Shown one piece after another: positions 44,083 through 53,248 of a stretch of 64,000 bases of DNA (positions within the stretch are counted from its first letter, which is position 1; the number at the start of each line of letters is the position of its first letter). Under the pieces are notes generated by a model. The model saw nothing but the letters and a program-made list of their open reading frames with translations. It ran no database searches and was not told where the DNA came from. Source of the stretch: Gammaproteobacteria bacterium TMED78. Lineage in GTDB: Bacteria; Pseudomonadota; Gammaproteobacteria; Steroidobacterales; Rariloculaceae. A program made the translations under genes and the position numbers. The stretch covers positions 281,017 to 345,016 of the forward strand of contig NHEF01000010.1 in the NCBI GenBank assembly GCA_002171615.1, given 5' to 3'.

Positions 44083-45447
44083 TTGTCATTAGCAGTTGTT
44101 ATTTTGGCTGCAGGCCAAGGAACTCGAATGAGATCAGATGTTCCTAAAGTGCTTCATCCTTTAGCAGGAGAGAGCATGCTTAGTTATGTTATTGATGTTG
44201 CTAGGCAATTAGAGCCAGAACAAATAAATATTGTTTATGGTTTTGAGGGAGAAAAGTTAAAAGAAAAATTTGATTCATCAGATATAACTTGGAGCCATCA
44301 GTCAGAGCAATTAGGCACAGGTCATGCTTTAGCTCAAGCAATGCCTTCTGTTTCTAAAAATAGTGAAATTTTAGTAATGTGTGGAGATACCCCACTTATT
44401 ACGCTCCAAAGTATAAAAGCACTTTTTCATAAAAAATATAATGAACAAGTTACATTGTTAACCTCAGTAGTTGAAGATCCCAAAAATTATGGAAGAATTA
44501 TTAGAAATAATTCTGGCTCTATAGAAAGTATTATTGAAGAGAGAGATGCAACAGAATCGGAAAAATTAATTAAAGAGGTAAATACAGGTATTATGCGTCT
44601 TCCTGCCAATGGCCTTAAGGGCTGGCTTAAAAAAATAGATATCAATAATAAACAAAAGGAATTTTATTTGACTGATGTTGTTTCTCTAGCGGTAAAGGAT
44701 GGCTATCAAGTTAATGGGGTTATATTAGATGATGAAAGTGAGGCATTAGGAATAAATGATCGCTATGATCTAGCAATAGCTGAGAGGATAATCCAATCTA
44801 GGAACGCTAGCATGCTTTTAGATTTTGGCGCTACGCTAATTGATCCAGATAGATTTGATCTAAGAGGTGAGCTTACTATAGGCAAGGATGTAGTGATTGA
44901 TGTAAATGCTATTTTTGAGGGTAATGTTATTCTAAAAGATAGAGTAAAGATTGGCCCAAATGTAGTTATAAGAAATAGCCAACTTGGAAATGACTGTCAA
45001 GTACTGGAGAATAGTGTTCTTGATGGAGTTACAGCAGGAAATAATTGCATTATAGGGCCTTTTGCTAGGCTTAGGCCTGATTCGTATTTAGAAAATAATG
45101 TAAAGGTAGGTAACTTTGTAGAGATTAAAAAAAGTAACATATCAAGCAAATCAAAAATTAATCACTTAAGCTATATAGGGGATACTATAGTTGGTGAGAA
45201 GGTAAATATTGGAGCTGGTACTGTTACTTGTAATTATGATGGAGATAAGAAGCACCAGACAACTATAGGCGATGATGTTTTTATAGGCTCTGGAACGATG
45301 TTAGTAGCACCAATAGAGGTAGGTAAGTCAGCAACTATAGCTGCCGGCTCAACTATTACTAAAAATGCTCCAGCTGATCAGCTCACTCTTGCAAGAGGAA
45401 AGCAAGTTACTATTAAAAGCTGGAAAAGGCCTAAAAAGAAAAATTAA
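44083..45447 (+). CDS. glmU: Bifunctional GlmU (GlcN-1-P acetyltransferase / GlcNAc-1-P uridyltransferase)
   Basis: Makes UDP-GlcNAc for peptidoglycan and LPS. The N-terminal pyrophosphorylase domain starts with LAAGQGTRMRSDVPKVLHPL, and has GTGHALAQA and CGDTPLI. The C-terminal left-handed beta-helix has GPFARLRPDSYL and NYDGDKKHQT near the acetyltransferase site. 454 residues. Start is TTG. It follows atpC and precedes glmS, the common gammaproteobacterial order. Confidence 0.96.
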   Translation: MSLAVVILAAGQGTRMRSDVPKVLHPLAGESMLSYVIDVARQLEPEQINIVYGFEGEKLKEKFDSSDITWSHQSEQLGTGHALAQAMPSVSKNSEILVMCGDTPLITLQSIKALFHKKYNEQVTLLTSVVEDPKNYGRIIRNNSGSIESIIEERDATESEKLIKEVNTGIMRLPANGLKGWLKKIDINNKQKEFYLTDVVSLAVKDGYQVNGVILDDESEALGINDRYDLAIAERIIQSRNASMLLDFGATLIDPDRFDLRGELTIGKDVVIDVNAIFEGNVILKDRVKIGPNVVIRNSQLGNDCQVLENSVLDGVTAGNNCIIGPFARLRPDSYLENNVKVGNFVEIKKSNISSKSKINHLSYIGDTIVGEKVNIGAGTVTCNYDGDKKHQTTIGDDVFIGSGTMLVAPIEVGKSATIAAGSTITKNAPADQLTLARGKQVTIKSWKRPKKKN

Positions 45448-45456
45448 GGATTAATT

Positions 45457-47289
45457 ATGTGTGGTATTGTCGGCGCTGTAGCAGGAAGAAATGTCACTCC
45501 AATTCTTATGGAAGGATTGAGGAGGCTAGAGTATAGAGGTTATGACTCTGCTGGCATTTCTGTTCTCGAAAAAGATTATGTCCATCGCATAAGAAAAGAA
45601 GGCAAGCTAGAAAATCTTGCATCAGCTCTTTCTGAAGAAGTTTCGGGCCATATTGGAATAGCTCATACTCGATGGGCAACTCATGGAAAGCCAAGTGAAA
45701 TTAATGCTCAGCCTCATAATTCTAGTGACCGAATTTCCATAGTGCATAATGGCATTATAGAAAACTTTGAAGATTTAAAATCTAAATTGATTGATAAAGG
45801 ATTTATTTTTGATTCAGAGACAGATTCTGAGGTGATTGCACACCTAATTATGTCTTATTTAAATGAAGGGGCTTCATCATTATTAGATGCAGTTAAGAAA
45901 ATGATTGATCAGCTTCATGGTGCTTTTGCCATTGTTGCAGTGGATAAAGCAGACCCCGAATCTCTAGTAGTCGTTAGAAGTGGTTGTCCAGTTGTTATTG
46001 GCCATGGGATTAAAGAAAATTTTATAGCCTCTGATGTTTCAGCATTACTGCCTGTTACAAGACAGTTTCAATTTTTAGAAGAAGGTGATATAGCTTTAGT
46101 AAAAAGAGAAGATGTGCAAATTTTTAATTCTTCAAGAAATATCTTAGAAAGGCCAGTAGTAGAAAGTCGTTTAGCTGTTGATTCTGCTCAGAAAGGTGAA
46201 TTTAATCACTTTATGCAGAAGGAAATTCATGAACAAGGTATAGCAATACAAAATACTTTAAGCGAAAGAATAAAAAATGATCAAGTAGTTAAAGGAATTT
46301 TGGGGGAAAGGGCTGAAGAGCTATTGAGAAAGGTTAAAGCTATTCATATTATAGCTTGTGGTACTAGCTATCACGCTGGTTTAGTTGCAAGAAATCAGAT
46401 AGAAGAATTAACTGGACTTCCCTGTATGGTCGATATAGCTAGTGAGTACAGATATCGGAAGCCAGCAATTCAAGAAGGAACGCTTATGATTGTTATTTCA
46501 CAATCAGGAGAAACGGCTGATACTTTGGCTGCTCTGAGGATTTCAAAAGAATATGGATATCTATCTTCACTGGCTATATGTAATGTGGCTGAAAGCTCAT
46601 TGGTCAGAGAATCAAGTTTAGTACTTTTAACTAAAGCAGGGCCAGAGATAGGTGTAGCTTCAACTAAGGCCTTTACTACTCAGTTAGTTGCTCTACAATT
46701 AATTACAATTCTACTAGGGAGGTATAATGGCCTAACTAGGTCAGAAGAGAAGAGCTTAGTTAGAGGATTAATGGAGATGCCTGAGCTAGTTGATAAAACT
46801 CTCACCCTAGAAGATCAAATACAAATTTTAGCTGAGGATTTTTTTGATAAACAGCATGCATTGTTTTTAGGAAGAGGCTCATTGAATCCTATAGCTATGG
46901 AGGGTGCATTAAAGTTAAAAGAGATTTCTTATATACATGCAGAGGCTTATGCTGCAGGAGAATTAAAGCATGGCCCTCTTGCATTGGTTGATGATGATAT
47001 GCCAGTAATTAGCATGGCCCCTAATAATGAATTATTAGAAAAGTTAAAATCAAATTTACAAGAAGTAAAGGTTAGAGGCGGCCAGCTTTATATTTTTGCT
47101 GATAAGCTATCTAAGATTAAAAAAGAAGATGGATTATCAATTATTAGAATGCCAACACATGCTGAGCCTTTTCAAGAGCCTATTTTGTATACAATTCCTC
47201 TTCAGTTACTTTCTTATTATGCAGCTATACTAAAGGGTACTGATGTTGATCAGCCAAGAAATCTTGCAAAGTCAGTCACGGTTGAATAG
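45457..47289 (+). CDS. glmS: Glutamine-fructose-6-phosphate aminotransferase
   Basis: Makes glucosamine-6-phosphate from fructose-6-phosphate and glutamine. The N-terminal glutaminase domain starts MCGIVGAV with nucleophile Cys2. Two SIS domains follow, with CGTSYHAG, SQSGETADT, ASTKAFTTQ, and the C-terminal end DQPRNLAKSVTVE. 610 residues. It follows glmU by 9 bases. No ribozyme is expected in this group and none is seen. Confidence 0.97.
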   Translation: MCGIVGAVAGRNVTPILMEGLRRLEYRGYDSAGISVLEKDYVHRIRKEGKLENLASALSEEVSGHIGIAHTRWATHGKPSEINAQPHNSSDRISIVHNGIIENFEDLKSKLIDKGFIFDSETDSEVIAHLIMSYLNEGASSLLDAVKKMIDQLHGAFAIVAVDKADPESLVVVRSGCPVVIGHGIKENFIASDVSALLPVTRQFQFLEEGDIALVKREDVQIFNSSRNILERPVVESRLAVDSAQKGEFNHFMQKEIHEQGIAIQNTLSERIKNDQVVKGILGERAEELLRKVKAIHIIACGTSYHAGLVARNQIEELTGLPCMVDIASEYRYRKPAIQEGTLMIVISQSGETADTLAALRISKEYGYLSSLAICNVAESSLVRESSLVLLTKAGPEIGVASTKAFTTQLVALQLITILLGRYNGLTRSEEKSLVRGLMEMPELVDKTLTLEDQIQILAEDFFDKQHALFLGRGSLNPIAMEGALKLKEISYIHAEAYAAGELKHGPLALVDDDMPVISMAPNNELLEKLKSNLQEVKVRGGQLYIFADKLSKIKKEDGLSIIRMPTHAEPFQEPILYTIPLQLLSYYAAILKGTDVDQPRNLAKSVTVE

Positions 47290-47323
47290 ATCAACAGGTG
47301 GGGTTTTTAAAAATCTTTACTTT

Positions 47324-48259
47324 CTAGGAACCGCTGAAATCTAAGAAGAAAGTTTCGTCATCAAGTTTCTTCAATAAAAAATCTGTTCTTCCATATCTTA
47401 TTAGATCCTCTTTTACTATTGGAGATCCCGGTTCAAGATTAAGTCTTCCTCTTAAATACTTTCCCAACTGACTATTATCATTTGTTGTATGAATTGCTTT
47501 TCCTCCATCCTGAGCACGAACACAATCAAACGTCATATTGTCATCAGTTAACAATGTAAATGTAAAAGATCTTTCAGGAAGAAAACCATCTTTTCTTGCC
47601 TCTAGTCTTATAGGAAGATATGCCTGGTCAGGATCTCTGTTTTCTTCCGGTCTCTGACCCCAATTTAGAACACTCCTTTGTGCCACTTCACCATTTTTAG
47701 ATAGTAAACTGATTCGAACAGACTCATTATATTTAATCCATTCAATTGTCCCGGGCGCAAGAGAACCAACAATATTAACCATATCAGGAGAATCATCTTC
47801 TGAAGGAGCATAACCCTCAATATTAAGTGAATCTTCTACAAGAGTTTCAAAATAGTCTTTTATCAAAGATGGATCATCTTCAACCATTTGATTTTGCTGC
47901 ATTGTATTAAAAAATCCATACTGAGAGTAATTTGCTGACCCTGAAAAACCTATTTTTGGTACCCCATCTTTCAACCACGAATAAGTTTTTGAATGAACCC
48001 CAGGTCTGCCAGAATAATAGTAACCATAGAAACAATCTGGATATAGATTTTTTATATTAAGATATGCTGAGTGATCATTTCTCTTTTGATGCATTCCAAT
48101 TAATAGATTTAATTTAATCTCAGGATTAATTTGAATTATTTCATTTAAATGCCTGCTTAGAAAAGTTGCAGATGAATAACCACTAACTATAAATAATTCA
48201 TCGCATCTATTTGAAACAGGTTTAATGAGAACCTCTTCATATAAATTACTCGTAATCAT
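47324..48259 (-). CDS. NgoFVII-like type II restriction endonuclease (PLD fold)
   Basis: 311-residue protein resembling the NgoFVII family. Its N-terminal phospholipase D-like domain has VHSKTYSW and the downstream GFSGSANYS, the single HxK/N motif set used by PLD-type nucleases, which act as dimers. The C-terminal half (about 165-311) would be the target-recognition part. Its start overlaps the adjacent methyltransferase by 14 bases, the usual tight link in type II systems. The recognition site cannot be read from sequence; NgoFVII itself cuts GCSGC. It converges with glmS. Confidence 0.82.
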   Translation of the reverse strand: MITSNLYEEVLIKPVSNRCDELFIVSGYSSATFLSRHLNEIIQINPEIKLNLLIGMHQKRNDHSAYLNIKNLYPDCFYGYYYSGRPGVHSKTYSWLKDGVPKIGFSGSANYSQYGFFNTMQQNQMVEDDPSLIKDYFETLVEDSLNIEGYAPSEDDSPDMVNIVGSLAPGTIEWIKYNESVRISLLSKNGEVAQRSVLNWGQRPEENRDPDQAYLPIRLEARKDGFLPERSFTFTLLTDDNMTFDCVRAQDGGKAIHTTNDNSQLGKYLRGRLNLEPGSPIVKEDLIRYGRTDFLLKKLDDETFFLDFSGS

Positions 48260-49307
48260 AGTTTTCTCTTATGGACGCATACCTTATCCCTGCAAAAGCC
48301 TTCAAAACAGATTCAAGTATTACTTTTGCGCCTTTAACAGGTACCGCCATCCCAATCTGTTTTCTGACACTTTCTTTGGAACCGATAAATTCAAAGTCAT
48401 CTGGAAACGTCTGAATTCTTGCTCTTTCTCGATTAGTTAATGCTCGATTTTCTTTCCAATGATAAACGTGTGTACCTCCACCTCCACTTCCTGTGATGGT
48501 GTAAGAGGGTTTACTTGGATCCAGTCTTTTATAGATCATGGACATTTTTGCACCCTTTACATTTAATTTTAAATGATTGGGTAAGTTTGCAGTCCAAGCA
48601 TTCTCTCCTGGTTTGATATGACTTAATCTTTCAACAACCTGCTTAGATTGCCTAGTAAGGTCTTGATTCTTTGCTGTTGAGGGTATTGGTGGTTTGGTTA
48701 ATGCATCTTTAACTGACATTTTTTTGAGTGATGGTTTTGGTACTTTGAACCTCAAATTAAGATCATTTCTTATACCAATAATTATGAATCTATGTCTTGC
48801 TTGAGGTATTCCATAATCTTCAAATTTGTATTTATGCACAGTCAGTTCATAACCTGATTTACCAGCATCTCTCAGTTCATCGAGAATTTTATTTAAGGCA
48901 GTACCCGAATTGGCACCCGATATTCCAGAGACATTCTCTGCTAGAAAGAATTTAGAATTATGATGATTTAAATATTTAACCCCATAACTATAGAGAGGAC
49001 CAAATTCACCATCCAGACCTTTTGTTTCTCCCACATTACTAAAGTCATTACATGGAAACCCATACAAAAAACCATCAACATAAGGTAGTTTTTTTATATC
49101 TAGAGACCTTACATCTGAGCAAATTACTTGTTCGGTATCAGGAATATTTTTTTTAAAAGTATCACAAGTATTTTGATCATAATCTGTAGCAAAAATATGC
49201 TTAAATGATATCTCTTTATTATTTGCGTCTTTGATTTTTGCAAGTTTTGCCCCGAGACCTAACCCTCCTGGACCGCAATAAAACTCCCCAACACTCAATT
49301 TTTTCAT
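48246..49307 (-). CDS. DNA (cytosine-5) methyltransferase
   Basis: 353 residues with the C5-MTase motif order. Motif I is FYCGPGGLGLGAK (about 8-20), motif IV is GFPCNDFSNVG with catalytic Cys (Asn where Gln is most common), motif VI is ENVSG, motif VIII PQARHRFIIIG, motifs IX/X NRERARIQTFPDDF and KQIGMAVPVKGA. The target-recognition region (about 190-280) is short. It protects the host from the overlapping nuclease. A divergent yhbY start lies 72 bases away. Together the pair forms an ordinary mobile restriction-modification cassette between glmS and yhbY. Confidence 0.92.
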   Translation of the reverse strand: MKKLSVGEFYCGPGGLGLGAKLAKIKDANNKEISFKHIFATDYDQNTCDTFKKNIPDTEQVICSDVRSLDIKKLPYVDGFLYGFPCNDFSNVGETKGLDGEFGPLYSYGVKYLNHHNSKFFLAENVSGISGANSGTALNKILDELRDAGKSGYELTVHKYKFEDYGIPQARHRFIIIGIRNDLNLRFKVPKPSLKKMSVKDALTKPPIPSTAKNQDLTRQSKQVVERLSHIKPGENAWTANLPNHLKLNVKGAKMSMIYKRLDPSKPSYTITGSGGGGTHVYHWKENRALTNRERARIQTFPDDFEFIGSKESVRKQIGMAVPVKGAKVILESVLKAFAGIRYASIRENYDYE

Positions 49308-49379
49308 ATTTTTAAAGGCATTTTCTAACTTTCTAAGAATGATATAGCATTAGAGACATATTGGCATTAAGATTTAACG

Positions 49380-49658
49380 ATGAAAAATAAACTTTCGAAT
49401 ATTAAAAAAAAGGCGTTACGTAAAAAAGCTTACTCCCTCAAGCCAATTGTCATGATTGGTCAGAAAGGCCTTACTGAAACTGTTATTGCTGAGATTGATA
49501 GTGCTCTTAATATACATGAACTGATTAAAATTCGTATTAGAGGTTCTGATAAAGATGAACGTATTAAGCAATGTTCACAGATAGAGCAACAACTAAATGC
49601 GGATATAGTCCATCAAATAGGTTTTATAACAGTACTGTATAGACCTGCACCCTCGTGA
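49380..49658 (+). CDS. yhbY: YhbY family RNA-binding protein (CRS1/YhbY domain)
   Basis: 92-residue KH-like RNA-binding protein that associates with pre-50S ribosomal particles in E. coli. The signature PIVMIGQKGLTETVIAEID is followed by ELIKIRIRGSD and VHQIGFITVLYRP. The gene usually lies near greA or ftsH; here it follows the restriction-modification genes on the other strand. Confidence 0.93.
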   Translation: MKNKLSNIKKKALRKKAYSLKPIVMIGQKGLTETVIAEIDSALNIHELIKIRIRGSDKDERIKQCSQIEQQLNADIVHQIGFITVLYRPAPS

Positions 49659-49709
49659 GTTTGAGTTTAGATAAAATTAAATATCATCAGTAAACCAAAT
49701 TCTATCAAA

Positions 49710-49741
49710 AAAGAATAAGTATTATCTAGATAGTATTTTTA
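49710..49741 (+). terminator. Possible terminator between yhbY and the photolyase gene
   Basis: An AT-rich near-palindrome centred on ATCTAGAT (49724-49731 area) is followed by TTTTTAC on the plus strand. The stem relies on several AU and GU pairs, so support is modest. It lies between two converging genes. Confidence 0.3.
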
Positions 49742-51219
49742 CTTATAAAGTCTTCAGCTTTAGAGAAAATTACTTTCTTTCTCTCAGGCTTCATCCTATC
49801 TAGTATTTTTAGAATAAAAGTAAGCCTTGGATTTGATTGGTAGTATTTTTTATTTTTTTGTGTAAAGCGCCAATATAGGCCATCTAAAGTTTCGCACCAG
49901 TCATCTTTCTTATAATTACTCATTTTTAGTAGATAGTTGGAGCCACAAGTATATGGCTTAGTTGACATCAAGCCACCATCAGCAAAAGTCGCCATACCAA
50001 ATACATTTGGCACCATAACCCACTCAGAAGAATCAATATTCATCTCCATAAACCACTTATAAATTTCTATTGGATCTATCTCGCAAAGATTCATGATATT
50101 AGCTATAACCATTAATCTTGGAATATGATGGTTATAACCATCTTTAATAGTAGATTGGATAGAGTCATCTAAAGGCAGAATACCAGTTGTTCCTTCATAC
50201 CAAGATTTAGATAGCTTTTTTTGATGATTCCAGAAGTTTTGGTCTTTCTGATGGCTTCCTTTTAATTGATAGATGCCTCTTATAAACTCTCTCCAGCCAA
50301 TCACTTGTCTAATAAAGCCCTCAAGGGAGTTCAAAGGTACGGCATTATTTTTAGCAAAAGAAATAGTTCTATTTATGATAGAAGAAGGAGATAAAAGGCC
50401 TATATTCATTAAAGCACTAATACAGCTATGAAATAAAAAATTTTTTCCGTTTATCATAGCGTCTTCATAAGAGCCAAAACTAGCTAATTTAGATTTTAAG
50501 AAATACTCAAAGTGTAAATCAGCATTTTTTCTATTTGTAGGAAACCATATATTTTTTAGATTGCCTGGGTGATTTTTAAAATACTTATTTATTAAGTTAA
50601 GTATTTCATTATGATATTTAGATTTATTAAACTTTAATAGCTCAGGGATAGATGTAGAAGCAGGAATCTTTCTTCTGTTTTCATCGTCAAAAGACCATTT
50701 TCCTCCTAATGGCTTATTATTTTCATCTAAGAGGATATTAAATTTTTTTCTAGAAAACTGATAAAAATTTGCCATTCTAAAAATCTTTTTATTTTTATGA
50801 AATGATATAAATTCTTCTCTTGAAAAAATAAACATTGGTGATTGATATGTTTTAAATGATACTTTATTTTTTTTTAAAATAATTGATATATCATTTTCAA
50901 AAATTTTATTATCTATTTCAAAAAAATTAATTTTCTTTATTTTATTTTTTTTTAAAAAACGTAATAAAAAATTTATATAAGAATCATTACGTTTTCTTTC
51001 TACTAATGAAAAATAGTTTACCTTTATGCCATTAGCTATTAACTCATCTTTATATTCCCTCATCGCGCATAGGAATAGATAAAGTTTAAGTTTATGATGC
51101 TTTACATCAGTACATAAACCAAAATCTTCAGCCATAAATACTTCGTTACAGCCATGATCCTTTAAGATTTGTGGATTAAAAAGTTGATCTCCTAAGATAA
51201 TAAATATTTTATTTTTCAT
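49726..51219 (-). CDS. Photolyase/cryptochrome-related protein (prokaryotic PhrB-like family)
   Basis: 497 residues, belonging to the family of PhrB (6-4) photolyases/CryB. N-terminal alpha/beta domain starts FIILGDQLF; the FAD-binding part has GFIRQVIGWREFIRGIY and the C-terminal stretch DGGLMSTKPYTCGSNYLLKMSNY and DGLYWRF. In iron-sulfur members a CxxC lies soon after the MSDY-like motif; here that spot reads NYKKDDWCE, with only one Cys. The cluster may therefore be missing (inference). A DNA-repair or light-sensing function is possible. It converges with yhbY. Confidence 0.85.
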   Translation of the reverse strand: MKNKIFIILGDQLFNPQILKDHGCNEVFMAEDFGLCTDVKHHKLKLYLFLCAMREYKDELIANGIKVNYFSLVERKRNDSYINFLLRFLKKNKIKKINFFEIDNKIFENDISIILKKNKVSFKTYQSPMFIFSREEFISFHKNKKIFRMANFYQFSRKKFNILLDENNKPLGGKWSFDDENRRKIPASTSIPELLKFNKSKYHNEILNLINKYFKNHPGNLKNIWFPTNRKNADLHFEYFLKSKLASFGSYEDAMINGKNFLFHSCISALMNIGLLSPSSIINRTISFAKNNAVPLNSLEGFIRQVIGWREFIRGIYQLKGSHQKDQNFWNHQKKLSKSWYEGTTGILPLDDSIQSTIKDGYNHHIPRLMVIANIMNLCEIDPIEIYKWFMEMNIDSSEWVMVPNVFGMATFADGGLMSTKPYTCGSNYLLKMSNYKKDDWCETLDGLYWRFTQKNKKYYQSNPRLTFILKILDRMKPERKKVIFSKAEDFISKNTI

Positions 51220-51313
51220 TAAATTAATAAGTCTTTAATATTTTTATAATAGTATAGGTTTAAATTATAGGAGAGTGCAAAAATATAAAATCTACATAAA
51301 AGGAAAGTTAGAG

Positions 51314-51349
51314 ATGTATAAAGTTTACTCATTAAAAGAACTCAATTAG
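51314..51349 (+). other. Possible 11-codon leader ORF
   Basis: ATG at 51314 with AAGGAAAG upstream, 11 codons and TAG at 51347-51349, just before the thioesterase start at 51359. It is too short to separate from chance; it might couple translation to the next gene, which has a weak GTG start. Confidence 0.15.
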
Positions 51350-51358
51350 TATATTGAT

Positions 51359-51757
51359 GTGTTTATAAAAAAATATACTATTTCCAAAGACCATATAGAT
51401 ACTAATGGGCATCTAAATGAAGTTGGTTTTTATTATTATGCTGGATTAATGCCTTGGGCTCTAGGTAAAGAAAAATTTGGTGATGACTTTATTAAAAAGC
51501 ACAATATAGGCCCTGTAATATTTGATACTACGATTAAGTTTTTAAAGGAAATCTTTCAAGACGAAGAAATTAAGATGACTCTAGAGTTTTCAGATTTAAT
51601 TGATAGGGGTAGAAAATTTACTAGAACTATTGAAATTTTTAATAAAAATGGAGAGTTATGTGCTGTAGTTACGAGTCATGGTGGTTTTATGAATCTTGAA
51701 ACGAGACGAATAGTTGTCCCGCCAGAAGAAGTTTACGAAGTATTTCTAAAAAATTAA
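51359..51757 (+). CDS. Acyl-CoA thioesterase-like protein (4HBT hotdog fold)
   Basis: 132 residues. The N-terminal segment DHIDTNGHLNEVGFYYYAGL matches the 4-hydroxybenzoyl-CoA thioesterase family, in which an Asp/Asn pair near this position is catalytic (here DTNGHLN). Two later beta strands (TLEFSDLIDRGRKFTRTIEIF) fit the hotdog fold. Start is GTG at 51359; an out-of-frame ATG at 51357 hits a stop at once. An NTF2-like gene follows 13 bases downstream. Substrate unknown. Confidence 0.75.
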   Translation: MFIKKYTISKDHIDTNGHLNEVGFYYYAGLMPWALGKEKFGDDFIKKHNIGPVIFDTTIKFLKEIFQDEEIKMTLEFSDLIDRGRKFTRTIEIFNKNGELCAVVTSHGGFMNLETRRIVVPPEEVYEVFLKN

Positions 51758-51770
51758 ATTAGGAGAGAAT

Positions 51771-52106
51771 ATGTCATTTTATGAAAAATGGAGCAAAGCA
51801 TTACTAGCAAAGGATATTAAGGCTCAAATTGATTGCTATCACGAAGACTTTGAATTTGTTAGGCATCAATCAGGGACCTCTATGAATAAGCAGGAAATGT
51901 CAGCTATGATTACTGGTATGTATGAGACTGGAAAACTTAAGATAGCTTCAACGCGTTGCATATATGAAAATGAAGATATTCTTGTTGAGCATATGATAGT
52001 TGATTTTCCTGATGGCACAACAGAGTCAATAATTGCAGCCTATATGCTTAAGGATGGTAAAATTATAAGACAAGAGACTGGAGCTACTTTAGTTTCAAAA
52101 GATTGA
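51771..52106 (+). CDS. SnoaL/NTF2-like small protein
   Basis: 111-residue protein with the alpha-helix plus curved-sheet pattern of NTF2/SnoaL-like proteins: an N-terminal helix WSKALLAKDIKAQIDCYHEDFEF, then strands IASTRCIYENEDILVEHMIVDF and AAYMLKDGKIIRQETGAT. Such proteins may be isomerases, hydrolases or simple binding proteins; function cannot be assigned. A strong ribosome site, AGGAGAG, precedes the ATG. Probably co-transcribed with the thioesterase-like gene. Confidence 0.7.
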   Translation: MSFYEKWSKALLAKDIKAQIDCYHEDFEFVRHQSGTSMNKQEMSAMITGMYETGKLKIASTRCIYENEDILVEHMIVDFPDGTTESIIAAYMLKDGKIIRQETGATLVSKD

Positions 52107-52119
52107 CTAGAAGGATTAA

Positions 52120-52962
52120 TTAGGGGAAAAGTGAAATGATAAGATTTTTATCAGGAATGCTGAGAATTTTTTCTGCATAATCTTGATAAAGTTTATGGCC
52201 TAGTGGATTCTTTGCAATGATGTCTGAAGGTTTTCCTAGTTTAAACTCACTATTACCATTTCCATATAACCCTTCCAAATTAACTTTTCCAGCAGTCTCA
52301 AAATAATCCCACTCAGCAAGTATTAGCCAGTAAGCATATTCTTGAGTTAAGATTCGTCGGTAAGCCTCATTATCACCCTGAAGCCCATTATAATCTGCAA
52401 TATTGTAATCGCCTGAATCTATGGCCTCTTGCATAGCGAGATATAGTTGAGAGTTTGAATTCATATAGTCCCAGGTCGTTGGAAATGAAAGATAAAACCC
52501 TACTGCTGTAATTGTATGAAGTAAGTGTTCTAATACTTCTCCTATTTGTTCTTTGCCAGAACCACTTTGAAAAATATAATCTGTAGCTTTATCATCATAA
52601 GGACTACTGGCATTTGCATTCATGTTTGGAATGGTACTAGGATCTCCTGCGCCTACTCTTTGGTAGACGTATTGAGATGATATAGTAGAGTTATAGTTGT
52701 TTCTCATTGGCGTATTAATACTAGCTGAGCTTTGAAGCATTGATTCATAAGCTTTCCCTACATTTGTTAAGAAAGAGGAAGAGACGTCTGATCTTGCAAA
52801 AATAGCTAATTCATTCTGTGTAATTTTCTGAGTGAAAACAGAGTTAGTACCATTAGCATTACCATCATTTGGTCCAGCTGGGCCACCTCCAGATGAGGTA
52901 CCTCCACCTCCACCACCACAGGATGTGAGAGTAATAACTAAGAAAAGGAGTAAAAGCCTCAT
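52120..52962 (-). CDS. Lipoprotein of unknown function
   Basis: 280 residues. The signal peptide ends in the lipobox LTSCGG (lipidated Cys15), followed by a Gly/Ser-rich linker to about residue 40, probably reaching away from the membrane. The rest is mostly helical with no motif I recognise; the segment around residues 145-215 is rich in Trp and Tyr (AEWDYFETAGKVNLEGLYG). Position +2 after Cys is Gly, so outer-membrane sorting is expected. It converges with the NTF2-like gene, 13 bases apart. Confidence 0.75.
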   Translation of the reverse strand: MRLLLLFLVITLTSCGGGGGGTSSGGGPAGPNDGNANGTNSVFTQKITQNELAIFARSDVSSSFLTNVGKAYESMLQSSASINTPMRNNYNSTISSQYVYQRVGAGDPSTIPNMNANASSPYDDKATDYIFQSGSGKEQIGEVLEHLLHTITAVGFYLSFPTTWDYMNSNSQLYLAMQEAIDSGDYNIADYNGLQGDNEAYRRILTQEYAYWLILAEWDYFETAGKVNLEGLYGNGNSEFKLGKPSDIIAKNPLGHKLYQDYAEKILSIPDKNLIISLFP

Positions 52963-53003
52963 ATAAGCATTATAATTAAAAAAAATGATTTGAGGAATAC
53001 TCT

Positions 53004-53246
53004 ATGGAAATAGTGTCAATAAAAACCTTTTTTTTGTGGTGTTCTATAATTAATATTAGTTTATTAATTTTTAGTGCTTTGATAGTCATTATTTTTAAAC
53101 ACAAAATAATACCAATTCATAAGAGCATGTTTGAGCTAGAAGAGAATGACTTAAAAATAGTTTATATGAATTCTTTAGGTAACTATAAAGTAGCAATAAT
53201 TATCTTAAATATAGTTCCTTATTTGACTCTAGAATACTTTATATAG
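53004..53246 (+). CDS. Small two-helix membrane protein, DUF6868-like
   Basis: 80 residues with predicted membrane helices at about 7-29 and 60-78. The pattern FFLWCSIIN near the start, IHK in the middle and LNIVPYL near the end resembles the DUF6868 family as I remember it. Function unknown. It is divergent from the lipoprotein gene and ends 2 bases before the end of the DUF6152 gene on the other strand. Confidence 0.6.
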   Translation: MEIVSIKTFFLWCSIINISLLIFSALIVIIFKHKIIPIHKSMFELEENDLKIVYMNSLGNYKVAIIILNIVPYLTLEYFI

Positions 53247-53248
53247 AT

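Noticed and set aside
47290-47323. T-rich stretch after glmS as a terminator
   Set aside because: The possible stem is short and mismatched; I could not support it.
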